A DNA stretch of 38,392 bases from DASWUD01 sp036401755 (GCA_036401755.1 DASWUD010000107.1:1-38392), one strand, 5' to 3'; counted from the first letter of the stretch, positions 1 to 7,696 are shown. Numbers and translations are program-made. Notes: generated by a model from the sequence alone, not told the origin.

Positions 1-13
1 GTAGGATGATGTG

Positions 14-27
14 ATGGTCTCCTCCCC
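14..27. repeat. Left subterminal inverted repeat of the IS1111-type element
   Basis: ATGGTCTCCTCCCC is the exact reverse complement of 1358-1371. It lies 6 bp inside the inferred left end. Ten of its bases (16-25) are also complementary to 89-98, which holds the transposase Shine-Dalgarno. Confidence 0.9.
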
Positions 28-98
28 TTTCTAAATCGGCGTCATATGCGCCACGATGGAGATGTTAAAAAACCATCGAAAGGAAAAAGGAGGAGACC
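16..98 (+). promoter_or_regulatory. Possible 5' hairpin covering the transposase ribosome-binding site
   Basis: GGTCTCCTCC (16-25) pairs perfectly with GGAGGAGACC (89-98), which contains the Shine-Dalgarno four bases upstream of the ATG at 102. Two small hairpins nest inside (38-41 with 49-52, and 54-59 with 73-78). On a transcript entering from the left this fold would hide the ribosome-binding site. Inferred from complementarity only. Confidence 0.45.
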
Positions 99-101
99 GA
101 G

Positions 102-1115
102 ATGAAGATTACAACGGTAGGGCTGGATCTGGCAAAGAGCGTGTTCCATGTGGTCTGTTTTGACGCAGGGCATCGAGAGATCAGCAAGCGGATGCTGCGG
201 CGTAATCAGGTCAAGCAATACTTTGTGCAACTGGAGTCGTGCACGGTGGCGATGGAAGCCTGTGCCAGTGCCCATTATTGGGGGCGGGAGCTGGAGAAGC
301 TGGGGCATCGGGTCAAGCTTATCCCTCCGCAGTTCGTGAAGCCCTATGTGCAGGGCAACAAGAACGACTATAACGATGCCCGCGCGATTGCCGAGGCATC
401 GACCCGGCCGGCGATGCGGCTGGTCAGCCTCAAGAGCGTGGAGCAGCAGGACATCCAGGCGCTACACCGGCTGCGGGCGCAGCGCATCAAGGAGCGAACC
501 GCCCTGTGCAATCAGCTGCGGGCGTTGGTCGCCGAGTATGGGCTGGTGATGAACAAAGGTGTGGCCTCGGTACGCCGCGCCATACCGCAACTGCTGGAGG
601 ATGCCGAGAACGGCCTGAGCGATCTATTTCGAGCCATGTTGAAGCGCGGTTATGACCAGCTCATGGAGCTGGAAACGCATATCGACTACTACACCCAACA
701 GGTGGAGCAACATAGCCGCCAGAACGACCGCTGTAGACGCCTGCAGGCGCTGCCGGGCTTTGGGCCAATTGTGGCCAGCGTCTTTGCCAGCCAAGTGGGG
801 GATGGCAAGGCCTTCAACCGGGGGCGCGATGTATCGGCGGCACTGGGGCTGGTACCGCGCCAGCACAGCAGCGGCGGCAAAGAGGTGCTGCTCGGGATCA
901 GCAAAAAGGGCGATGGCTATCTGCGTAGTCTGCTCATCCACGGCGCCCGCAGCGTAGTCCTCCATGCCCAGGCCAAGGAGGACAAGCTGAGCCGATGGAT
1001 CAACCACCTGCGTGAGCGCCGGGGTGTCAACAAGACCTCGGTGGCACTGGCCAACAAACTGGCGCGCATGGGATGGGCGCTATTGAGGAACGAAACGGAG
1101 TATTGTCCGGCCTGA
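102..1115 (+). CDS. IS110-family transposase (IS1111 type)
   Basis: The 337-aa protein is the normal full length for IS110 DEDD recombinases, which insert circular IS copies using an RNA guide. The N-terminal RuvC-like domain opens with GLDLAKSVF (acidic D9), followed by a Glu in VAMEACAS and the pair of Asp in NDYNDARA. The C-terminal Transposase_20 domain starts near LQALPGFGP and includes the HSSGGK serine region and the GYLRSLLIHGAR block. The ATG at 102 follows AAAGGAGG with good spacing. There is no frameshift. The gene stands alone; the non-coding guide region follows it. The family call is very secure; the IS1111 subgroup rests on the inverted repeats and the downstream non-coding end. 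Confidence 0.95.
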   Translation: MKITTVGLDLAKSVFHVVCFDAGHREISKRMLRRNQVKQYFVQLESCTVAMEACASAHYWGRELEKLGHRVKLIPPQFVKPYVQGNKNDYNDARAIAEASTRPAMRLVSLKSVEQQDIQALHRLRAQRIKERTALCNQLRALVAEYGLVMNKGVASVRRAIPQLLEDAENGLSDLFRAMLKRGYDQLMELETHIDYYTQQVEQHSRQNDRCRRLQALPGFGPIVASVFASQVGDGKAFNRGRDVSAALGLVPRQHSSGGKEVLLGISKKGDGYLRSLLIHGARSVVLHAQAKEDKLSRWINHLRERRGVNKTSVALANKLARMGWALLRNETEYCPA

Positions 1116-1357
1116 GCCGGTACGGAAAGTAAAGAGGAGTACCGCCAACTATTGCGAAGATAACGTGACGTGATGACATCACAGGTAAGACCGGCGTATT
1201 GAAAACCTGCCATGCCCATAGGCTGACTCAAGCCGATAGGATGATGAGGACGATACGCGCAGATCACATCAAGGCCAGAGGAGATACCTCCTCATCAACA
1301 GGCCGGATATATGGAAGCAATCCTGTCACTGTCAGAACAATACGCTATCTTGCAAAC
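1116..1357 (+). ncRNA. Candidate guide (seeker/bridge) RNA region of the IS
   Basis: These 242 bases between the transposase stop and the right inverted repeat hold no credible gene. IS1111-type elements are known to encode a guide RNA here. TAGGATGATG at 1237-1246 is identical to 2-11, the left junction of target and IS. ATCACATCA at 1263-1271 is the reverse complement of 7-15, the first IS bases. ATATATGG at 1307-1314 is identical to 1370-1377 across the right junction. A weaker 6-nt antisense match to 1373-1378 lies at 1215-1220. Local hairpins include 1278-1283 with 1288-1293. The exact RNA ends and the guide assignment are inferred. Confidence 0.6.
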
Positions 1358-1371
1358 GGGGAGGAGACCAT
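1358..1371. repeat. Right subterminal inverted repeat of the IS1111-type element
   Basis: GGGGAGGAGACCAT is the exact reverse complement of 14-27. It lies 4 bp inside the inferred right end (1375). Confidence 0.9.
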
Positions 1372-1375
1372 ATAT

Positions 1376-1450
1376 GGGTGAAGTGCAGCGAAACCCATCA
1401 TTTTGCGTAACACGTTCCTGGCGGGTTTCGCTGCGCTTCACCCACCCTAC
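1376..1450. repeat. REP-like palindrome interrupted by the IS
   Basis: Arms at 1376-1396 and 1423-1443 are complementary over 21 bp with one mismatch, around a 26-nt loop. The right arm continues to 1450 (ACCCTAC), and its partner is found at bases 1-7 (GTAGGAT), so the palindrome was split by the IS. A related palindrome lies at 4875-4944. Confidence 0.85.
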
Positions 1451-1645
1451 ATTCTTTTCTACCCCAGCGACACTCCGAGCAGGCGCGGAGCGTCAGGGAC
1501 ACCACGGTTTAGCAGGCTGTCGGGTTACGCTATCGCTAACCCGACCTACTTCAAGCTACCTCAGCACCACCCGAGCATGTGGCCAATCAGACAGGTGATC
1601 ACTCCCGTGACGAGGGAGTCAGTGCGACGACCACGAACTGGTATA
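1444..1645 (-). pseudogene. Decayed remnants of the 3' end of a VIT1-family gene
   Basis: On the minus strand 1459-1482 encodes LLGVSLG plus a TAG stop, identical to the last seven residues of the intact VIT1 protein at 4950-5984. A second fragment (about 1560-1605) reads GVITCLIGHMLG, matching GVITYLIGHLLG of the intact protein. A third (about 1606-1645) matches the DNA upstream of that, with about 54 bp deleted between. A second REP palindrome (1519-1545) separates the first two fragments. The order suggests two partial, degenerating copies. No open frame survives. Confidence 0.75.
1519..1545. repeat. REP-like palindrome, second type
   Basis: GTCGGGTTA (1519-1527) and TAACCCGAC (1537-1545) form a perfect 9-bp stem around CGCTATCGC. 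It is a different sequence from the palindrome at 1376 and is followed, like it, by a copy of the VIT1 gene tail. Confidence 0.8.
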
Positions 1646-1739
1646 GACCGTCCAGTACGCTACGAATCGATCCCCCGTAAGGGTAGAGTAAGCAAGGTAA
1701 ATGAATCTGTCTCAGTTGTTGTCACGCAGGGGTCATTCC

Positions 1740-3230
1740 ATGATTAGGCATAAAGCTTTGGCGTTCTTGTCTGGCTTTGTTTTGCTCTGCGCTAATGCTC
1801 TTGTTTCGGCCAAAGCTGTTTCACCTGCAGATGAATGTTATGGGAAGGATGCTGCACTGGACCCACCGGGTTACAAGGCTCTTGCAGAACAAATCTGGTC
1901 GGAGAACGACCGTATAGAACAGGGCAAGACACTGGACATCGAGGAGGAGCGTATAGTTGCTGCCAAAACACTACTGCTTCTGCACGAGCACCAAGCTGAC
2001 CTTAAGGCACTTCTCCTTGCCAAGCAAACGGGGCGTGCCCGCCTCGAGGAGTTTCTGATTAGGCTCGATCCTTTGTCTGAGTACACTGATGCGGCCAAGA
2101 GCGCAGTGGCTCGGGTAGGCGATGAGAGCCAGGTAGTACAAAAACTCATAGATGGTCTCACGCATTTGGATACAAATGCAGTTAAGTCTCAGGCCTCAAG
2201 AGAAAAAGCGCCCGATGACTACGATGGAGATGATGTTGAGGTTTGGATTGGGCTCATGGTTGGATCGGAAGCCGCCCAGGGATTCTGGATTATCATGCAA
2301 AAGCCGGAGAATCTGAATCCAGACTGGGACCCACCAGGGTATATGGCGTTGGTAGCTCAGATAAAGTCGGATTATGAGCGCGTCCTGGATAATACACTCG
2401 ATTACCACGAGAGACGCGCACTCGCTGCCAAGGCCCTGCTCTTACTGCGCGAGCAGCGTGCTGAACTCGAGGCGGCACTCCATGCCAAGCAGACATATCG
2501 CACCGGGTTCGCGGCTCGACACGACTTACACTCTTACAATGACGAGTTCGAACTTGCCCGACTGGATCATGAGATAGCGACATTGGGAGAACTCATTTTT
2601 CGACTAGGCTATCTGGATATGGCAGCGCTCCGGTATCAGCCGCCTCGAGTTAAAGATACAGGGTATGACAAGTATGAATACCTTGATGATTGGGTCGATC
2701 GAATGCTGGGAAAGGATGCCGCTCACTCATTTTTTATGTTTATTCATCAGGATAGAGCACTGGATCCCTATCTGAGCTGGTTTGGTGCAGGCATGGATGT
2801 CGGGCTCCTCTCGAAATATGACCCGGGACACCAGCACATACGAGAGGTGCTGGAGGAGCGCTGTGACAATCCGAGCCGGATCCCATGGGAAATCGTACGC
2901 TTCTCCTATAAAGATCTTGGTAACGTGTGGAAGAGATTGCTGAAGGGACTAGAGCCTGATCGTGTCATTGATCTATCAACAAAACTCTACAAGATCGAGC
3001 AGCGAACTGAATTAACACGTTTCAATCGTCTGAAACGGTCTTCGTTGTCGTACGATGCAGCAGCAAAAACGATCACTTACCTTAACGTCGAGTTTGTTGA
3101 CGTGCAGCTGAGAATCCCCATCAATTTGCCAGATGCAGGTTTCCCTCCGACAAGATACGAGATGACCGCTCCAATCGAGGAATGGAACACCGTGCGCGGA
3201 GCCTTGGGACTACCACCGGAAGCAAAATAG
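1740..3230 (+). CDS. Exported protein of unknown function with an internal duplication
   Basis: I do not recognise a family. Starting at the ATG at 1740 gives 496 aa with a signal peptide (MIRHK, a hydrophobic stretch, then ALVSAKA). A GGGG-type Shine-Dalgarno lies about 10 bases upstream; an earlier in-frame ATG at 1701 would bury the signal peptide. The mature part has two homologous units, about residues 41-187 and 196-337. Each opens with DPPGY, passes through a helical AAKxLLLLxEQ-like segment ending in AKQT, and closes with a W-rich segment ending in IMQ or IHQ. The C-terminal 150 residues are unique. Base composition is visibly more AT-rich than the chromosome to the right. It is the first of three exported-protein genes in the same orientation. 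Confidence 0.7.
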   Translation: MIRHKALAFLSGFVLLCANALVSAKAVSPADECYGKDAALDPPGYKALAEQIWSENDRIEQGKTLDIEEERIVAAKTLLLLHEHQADLKALLLAKQTGRARLEEFLIRLDPLSEYTDAAKSAVARVGDESQVVQKLIDGLTHLDTNAVKSQASREKAPDDYDGDDVEVWIGLMVGSEAAQGFWIIMQKPENLNPDWDPPGYMALVAQIKSDYERVLDNTLDYHERRALAAKALLLLREQRAELEAALHAKQTYRTGFAARHDLHSYNDEFELARLDHEIATLGELIFRLGYLDMAALRYQPPRVKDTGYDKYEYLDDWVDRMLGKDAAHSFFMFIHQDRALDPYLSWFGAGMDVGLLSKYDPGHQHIREVLEERCDNPSRIPWEIVRFSYKDLGNVWKRLLKGLEPDRVIDLSTKLYKIEQRTELTRFNRLKRSSLSYDAAAKTITYLNVEFVDVQLRIPINLPDAGFPPTRYEMTAPIEEWNTVRGALGLPPEAK

Positions 3231-3386
3231 GGGCCGCGCTGGAAGCAGTTACGATAAAAAGAATATGTAGCTACTGACTTGGCTACTTGTTGCAAGAATA
3301 TGTCGATCATGTACATTATTTCGCAAGGACATCAATAACCAAGCCGTGCTCTGCCTGGCGGGCTACATAAAAAATGGAGCTTATTT

Positions 3387-4151
3387 ATGAAAAAAATAAT
3401 TACCGTCTTGTCTGCATTCGCCATTTCCGCAACCACACCTCTGGCCCCTGCGACGGAAACAAGGGCTTCCACCCCGGTATCTGTCACAGAATATTTCTTG
3501 ACATGTACTCCCTGTGAAACGGATATGGAAGGATCGGTAGAGGATGGACTCGCTTTTCGCAAGGCACTACTGAACGATGATCAAGCAACGTATTACCTGA
3601 ATGGCACCCCGGAGCAGCCACGAACTGAATATATCGTTGCGAACATAGAGAGAATTGTCGACCCCAAAAATGGATACATCTCGATTAGCGGCGTCGATAA
3701 TGCGCTTGGAGTGACCTATACGGGAGCAATCTTCGTCGACGCCGATCGTAAACGTATCTTTGCCTGGACATACGAGCATGAGGGTGGCGAAAGTGACGCC
3801 CACGAATTTCAGTTTTTCGAGTCGGATGGAATGACGTGGCAGGATATAAGCAAAAGAGTACTACCCGCCTATTCCATTAAAGATTTTGCCATAGGCAAAA
3901 CCGAGTTCGGATTAAATGCAGAAGAAATCAGTTGGGAGATCGTCCTGCCGCGCTACGGAACGACTGCCTACCTCATACCCCATCCGTCCTATGAGATGTC
4001 AGAAGTAGATGAACCATCGCGTATCTATAATTCCTACATCGGCTCTAATCATGCACTGGAATTACGTTGGGACAAGAAAGGCGGCAAATTTATAAAAGGT
4101 AAATTACTCGACTTAAATAGCTTCAATAACGCCCTTAAAAAAATCCTATAA
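3387..4151 (+). CDS. Exported protein of unknown function
   Basis: The 254-aa product begins MKKIITVLSAFAIS, a typical signal peptide, with likely cleavage near residues 22-27. A TCTPCETD motif soon after gives two cysteines close together, which might form a disulfide in the periplasm. The rest is rich in beta-prone and aromatic residues with no transmembrane helix. I recognise no domain. The gene is AT-rich, lies 156 bp after the duplicated-unit gene and 55 bp before the next exported protein, and probably belongs to the same acquired block. The ATG at 3387 follows a weak GGAGC about 14 bases upstream; no better start is visible. Confidence 0.65.
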   Translation: MKKIITVLSAFAISATTPLAPATETRASTPVSVTEYFLTCTPCETDMEGSVEDGLAFRKALLNDDQATYYLNGTPEQPRTEYIVANIERIVDPKNGYISISGVDNALGVTYTGAIFVDADRKRIFAWTYEHEGGESDAHEFQFFESDGMTWQDISKRVLPAYSIKDFAIGKTEFGLNAEEISWEIVLPRYGTTAYLIPHPSYEMSEVDEPSRIYNSYIGSNHALELRWDKKGGKFIKGKLLDLNSFNNALKKIL

Positions 4152-4206
4152 AGTGCGCAGCTACCCTCATGGGCGGAGGGCGACATAAATAAAAAGGAGT
4201 GCACCC

Positions 4207-4854
4207 TTGAAAACGAATCCTTGGTTATGGCCCTTGTTGTTAATGGTTGTAAGCATTGCGTACGCCAGTGAAGGTACAGTCAGCAACGCGGATATCGCGG
4301 ATTTTATTGGTGATAACCACTTCGTGTCGCGACTGGATGCCGACATCAATGGCGATAATGTTACCGATACGATCATCGTCACGGCCAACGACGATGCCAT
4401 TCTTTTCAAAGTATCGGTACTGGAGGGAGTGCGCGGCAAGGTGATCGGCAGTGATGGTGATGAGAAAACCGCCTTCAAAAACCTCGATTCGATGGAACTC
4501 GAACTCTCGCCGCTAGGCCCACCCGCCCTGAGTATCAAGAAGGGGGTACTGATAATTGATCACGACTGTGGTGGCACGACAGTGCGCACCGTTACAACCT
4601 ATCGCTATCGGTTCGATAGGGAGCAAGATGCAATGCGTTTGATAGGCATCGATTCGGAACGCGTGGGCGGCTCCTCTGCAGTTAACATTAGTTGGAATCT
4701 GCTCAACGGCGCGCGCATCATCAAACACGGCCAGATGCGCAGCTATGGGCCGGGAACGAGGGATATACACAAGGTTGGATTTATCAAAATGTCCCAGACA
4801 CGGGCGCCCGACGACATCATCGACGAGGCGATTGGCGATAATACCACCCCCTAA
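4207..4854 (+). CDS. Exported protein with a calcium-loop-like segment
   Basis: The 215-aa protein starts at a TTG preceded by AAAAAGGAG, a strong ribosome-binding site, and has a signal peptide (MKTNPWLWPLLLMVVSIAYA). Residues around 45-60 read DADINGDNVTDTIIV, which resembles the D-x-N-x-D-x-x-x-D loop of FG-GAP/VCBS-like calcium-binding repeats, but only one such loop is present. Remaining sequence is beta-rich with a DHDCGG motif in the middle. No catalytic family is recognisable. It closes the three-gene exported-protein block, immediately before a REP palindrome and the convergent VIT1 gene. Confidence 0.65.
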   Translation: MKTNPWLWPLLLMVVSIAYASEGTVSNADIADFIGDNHFVSRLDADINGDNVTDTIIVTANDDAILFKVSVLEGVRGKVIGSDGDEKTAFKNLDSMELELSPLGPPALSIKKGVLIIDHDCGGTTVRTVTTYRYRFDREQDAMRLIGIDSERVGGSSAVNISWNLLNGARIIKHGQMRSYGPGTRDIHKVGFIKMSQTRAPDDIIDEAIGDNTTP

Positions 4855-4874
4855 ACCGGCGATAGCGTCTGAAT

Positions 4875-4944
4875 GAACTCAGCGAAACCCATCGTGTTGG
4901 TAGCAGCTCGCGGCGGGTTTCGCTGACTTCACCCCCCCTACACT
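4875..4944. repeat. REP-like palindrome next to the intact VIT1 3' end
   Basis: TCAGCGAAACCC (4879-4890) and GGGTTTCGCTGA (4915-4926) form a perfect 12-bp stem that extends imperfectly outward. Arms and right flank resemble the palindrome at 1376-1450, including the following C-rich CCCTACA stretch. It may act as a bidirectional transcript end between the convergent genes. Confidence 0.75.
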
Positions 4945-4949
4945 TTCTT

Positions 4950-5984
4950 CTAACCCAGCGACACCCCGAGCAGGTGGCCGATGAGGTAAGTGATCACCCC
5001 TGCCCCGCCGCCGATCAGTACCATGCGTAGTCCAGACAACAGCGCACCGCGCCCGGTGAAGAGGGAGAGCAGCGCGCCGACCACGAACAGGCCGATGCCG
5101 GCCAGCCCGGCGGAGATAACCACGGCCCCATTTCCGACGCTAAGCAGGAAGGGGATGAGTGGAATCACCGCGCCAACGGTAAAGGCGAGAAACGACGAGA
5201 TAGCGGCCCCCCAGGGCGAGCCGAGATCGTCGGGGTTGAGCCCCAGCTCTTCACGCGCCAGGGTATCGAGGGCGTGCTCCTTCTCCTGCATCAGCGCCTT
5301 GGCGATGGCGCGCGCCTCTTCCAGCGCCACGCCGCGTGCATGGTAGATAAGCGCCAGCTCCTCCGCCTCCTCCTCGGGATACTCCTCCAGCTCGTCACGC
5401 TCCAGGCCGATCTGGTATTCGAACAGCTCGCGCTGTGAGCGCATCGAGACGTACTCCCCGGCCGCCATGGAGAGGGCGCCGGCCAGCAGCCCTGCCACTC
5501 CGGCGGTGAGGATCAAGGTGTTGTCGCTGGCGGCGCCGGCCACCCCCATGATCAGGCTGGCGTTGGAGACCAGGCCGTCGTTGATGCCGAACACCGCCGC
5601 ACGCAGGTTGCCGCCGCCGACGCTGCGATGGCGGCGACCAAAGTCGCTCACCGAGGTGGGCATCGGGTGGTGGCCGGCCGGTTTGGCCGCCGAATAGACC
5701 GAGATGCCGCGCACCTTCATCGCCGCCAACACCGGGCGGGTGGCGCGTGGACCGAACAGATGGAGTAGCCGCGCCACCGCTCGTGCCCGCAAGCTCGGCG
5801 CAAAGCTCGGCAATGTCTCGCCGGCCGCCTCGATCTGCCGCTGCCAGATCAGCGCCTGCTCCTCCGCCGCCTCGGCGAGTTGAGTAAACAACCGGCTTTT
5901 GGTGACGTCGCCTTCCACCTGCGCCACAAGGCGGTAGAGCCAGGCTGACTGTTTCTCCTCGTGCCAGCTCTGGATGAGGCCCAT
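4950..5984 (-). CDS. VIT1/CCC1-family membrane transporter with N-terminal ferritin-like region
   Basis: The 344-aa protein combines a short Glu-rich helical N-terminus (about residues 1-55, E9, E10, E24, E41, E42), as in ferritin-like/rubrerythrin domains, with a VIT1 domain from about residue 120. The VIT1 hallmark NLRAAVFGINDGLVSNASL is present, followed by AGALSMAAGEYVSM. Hydrophobic segments lie near 131-150, 157-175, 258-282, 285-310 and 320-340. Between the second and third is an acidic cytoplasmic helix (EEYPEEEAEEL) that binds metal in relatives. MbfA-like proteins of this kind export Fe or Mn across the inner membrane; the substrate here is inferred. It starts 2 bp after the Sel1 gene's stop, so the two are co-transcribed. 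Confidence 0.88.
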   Translation of the reverse strand: MGLIQSWHEEKQSAWLYRLVAQVEGDVTKSRLFTQLAEAAEEQALIWQRQIEAAGETLPSFAPSLRARAVARLLHLFGPRATRPVLAAMKVRGISVYSAAKPAGHHPMPTSVSDFGRRHRSVGGGNLRAAVFGINDGLVSNASLIMGVAGAASDNTLILTAGVAGLLAGALSMAAGEYVSMRSQRELFEYQIGLERDELEEYPEEEAEELALIYHARGVALEEARAIAKALMQEKEHALDTLAREELGLNPDDLGSPWGAAISSFLAFTVGAVIPLIPFLLSVGNGAVVISAGLAGIGLFVVGALLSLFTGRGALLSGLRMVLIGGGAGVITYLIGHLLGVSLG

Positions 5985-5986
5985 GA

Positions 5987-6469
5987 CTACTCCCCCAGCT
6001 CGAAGCGATGACGTTGCGCATAGTCGATGGCGGGCTGATAGCCCTGCGCCGCTGCCTGACTGAGCCAGCGTTGCGCCTCGCGGCGATCGACCTTCACCCC
6101 CAGCCCTTCTCGATAACAGACCGCGAGCAGGTGCTGCGCCTCGGCCATCCCCTGGCGCGCCGCCAGCGCCAGCCAGCGCACCGCCTCTTTATAGTCCTGG
6201 GCCACGCCATTACCGGTGGCGTAGCTGTGGCCGAGATTGAATTGCGCCGGCGCCAGCCCCTGCTCGGCGGCACGCCGGTACCAATGGATGGCCTGCGCCT
6301 GGTCGGCCGCGACACCGATACCGCGGTCGTAGGCGGCGCCGAGATTGAGCTGGGCCCAGGGGTCGCCGCGTTCGGCGTCGGCTCGCAGCATGGCCCATTC
6401 GTCACTGGCCCACACCGGGGCCGCGCAGAGCAGCAGGAGTAGCAGAAGTGAAGTTCGCACCATGCCCAT
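5987..6469 (-). CDS. Exported Sel1-repeat protein
   Basis: The 160-aa protein has a signal peptide (six leucines, then CAAPVWA) and three to four Sel1-like repeats. These are recognisable from WAQLNLGAAYDRGIGV, AQFNLGHSYATGNGV and AQHLLAVCYREGLGV, each followed by a helix with AxxWYRxAAxQG-type spacing. Sel1 repeats form TPR-like solenoids for protein binding, here in the periplasm. It is the first gene of a two-gene operon with the VIT1 transporter, whose ATG lies 2 bp beyond its stop. A role as partner of that transporter is only suggested by position. ATG at 6463 is an alternative start. Confidence 0.85.
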   Translation of the reverse strand: MGMVRTSLLLLLLLCAAPVWASDEWAMLRADAERGDPWAQLNLGAAYDRGIGVAADQAQAIHWYRRAAEQGLAPAQFNLGHSYATGNGVAQDYKEAVRWLALAARQGMAEAQHLLAVCYREGLGVKVDRREAQRWLSQAAAQGYQPAIDYAQRHRFELGE

Positions 6470-6538
6470 TATGGTTGCCCATTACCACAGCCTTTGCCAC
6501 CCCGGCCACCTAACGCCAAAGTGCGCTACAGTGGCACC

Positions 6539-7696
6539 ATGAGCGAGTGGCAACTTCCCGATTACAACCACGGCAGCGTCAACCTGATGGCCTCGCTGAG
6601 TCTCGCCCTCGGCGGAGGGGCGAGCGGCTATCAACCGCTGTCGCTCCTCCCGCCCGGGACGCTGCACGGGCGTCCGGTGATCCTGCTGCTCATCGATGGT
6701 CTCGGCACAGAGCTGCTGCAGCGCTATCCAGAGAGCTTCCTCGCGCGCCACACCCTCACCACCCTGTCGGCGGTCTTCCCCTCCACCACCGCCAGCGCCG
6801 TCACCAGCTTTGCCACCGGCGTGGCACCACAGCAGCACGCCATCACCGGCTGGCACCTGTGGCTGCGCGAACTGGGCAGCGTCGCCACCATCCTCCCCTT
6901 CGTGCCACGCCACGGCGGCGCCGGCTACGGTCAGGCCGGTTTTTCACCAAGTCAGTTCATTGGCAGTGCGCCGCTGTTCGACCGCCTCAATGTCCCGGTA
7001 GAGGTGCTCTCGCCCGAGTGGATCGTCCACTCCGACTATACCCGTGCCACCTCGGGCAATGCGCCGCGTCACGGTTATCGCAAATTCGACGAGCTGCTGC
7101 AGAAGATCGGCGCCCTGGTTGCTGATGGCGCGCCGCGCTTCGTCTACGGCTACTGGGCCGAGCTCGACTCCCTGGCCCATGAGTTCGGCGCCAACAGCCA
7201 CCCGGTGGTAAAACATCTGCTGGCGATGGATGCCGGGCTTGCCACGTTGGCGCAGACACTCGGCCCCAGTGGCGCCCTGCTGCTCATTACCGCCGACCAC
7301 GGCCTCCTCGATACCGACGGGCCACACACCCTCTATGTGCACGACCACCCCCCCCTCGCCGAGGCCCTCACCCTCCCCTTGTGCGGCGAGCCACGTACCG
7401 CCTTCTGCTATCTGCGTCCACGCCAGGAGCAACGTTTTCTCGCCTATGTGCGGGGTGAACTGGGCCACTGCTGCGAGGTGGTGGAGAGCGGGGCGCTCAT
7501 TGCACAGGGATTTTTTGGCTTCGGTACGCCCCACCCCGAACTGGAGGCGCGTGTGGGTGACTACACCCTGCTGATGAAGGAAAACTATGTCATCCGCCAG
7601 CGCCTCCCCTTCGAAAAACCGTTCCGGCAGATCGGCGTACATGGCGGACTGAGCCGCGCCGAGATGAGGGTGCCGCTCATCAAGGCCACCCCCTGA
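6539..7696 (+). CDS. Alkaline-phosphatase-superfamily phosphodiesterase (NPP type)
   Basis: From the ATG at 6539 the protein is 385 aa. It shows the type I phosphodiesterase/nucleotide pyrophosphatase pattern: metal-binding LLLIDGLG (D53), nucleophile segment FPSTTASA (T84 at the FPxxT position), and a second metal site LLLITADHGLLD with a further His in YVHDHPP. Two metal ions and the Thr would hydrolyse a phosphomono- or diester; the substrate cannot be read from sequence. No signal peptide is evident, so it is probably cytoplasmic. A longer in-frame start at 6494 adds 15 unconvincing residues. It is divergent from the Sel1/VIT1 operon. A GGGGG/CCCCC hairpin at 7720-7744 may end the transcript. 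Confidence 0.85.
   Translation: MSEWQLPDYNHGSVNLMASLSLALGGGASGYQPLSLLPPGTLHGRPVILLLIDGLGTELLQRYPESFLARHTLTTLSAVFPSTTASAVTSFATGVAPQQHAITGWHLWLRELGSVATILPFVPRHGGAGYGQAGFSPSQFIGSAPLFDRLNVPVEVLSPEWIVHSDYTRATSGNAPRHGYRKFDELLQKIGALVADGAPRFVYGYWAELDSLAHEFGANSHPVVKHLLAMDAGLATLAQTLGPSGALLLITADHGLLDTDGPHTLYVHDHPPLAEALTLPLCGEPRTAFCYLRPRQEQRFLAYVRGELGHCCEVVESGALIAQGFFGFGTPHPELEARVGDYTLLMKENYVIRQRLPFEKPFRQIGVHGGLSRAEMRVPLIKATP

Larger units (their letters stand above)
8..1375 (+). mobile_element. IS110-family insertion sequence, IS1111 type
   Basis: The element contains one transposase gene (102-1115) between perfect 14-bp inverted repeats at 14-27 and 1358-1371. Subterminal inverted repeats and a long non-coding segment downstream of the transposase mark the IS1111 branch of IS110. 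The boundaries follow from its target: bases 1-7 joined to 1376 onward rebuild the left arm of a REP-like palindrome whose right arm is intact at 1423-1450. One G (8 or 1376) is ambiguous, so the element is 1368 bp. I see no target duplication, as is usual for IS110 elements. The reading frame is intact, so it may be active. Confidence 0.88.
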
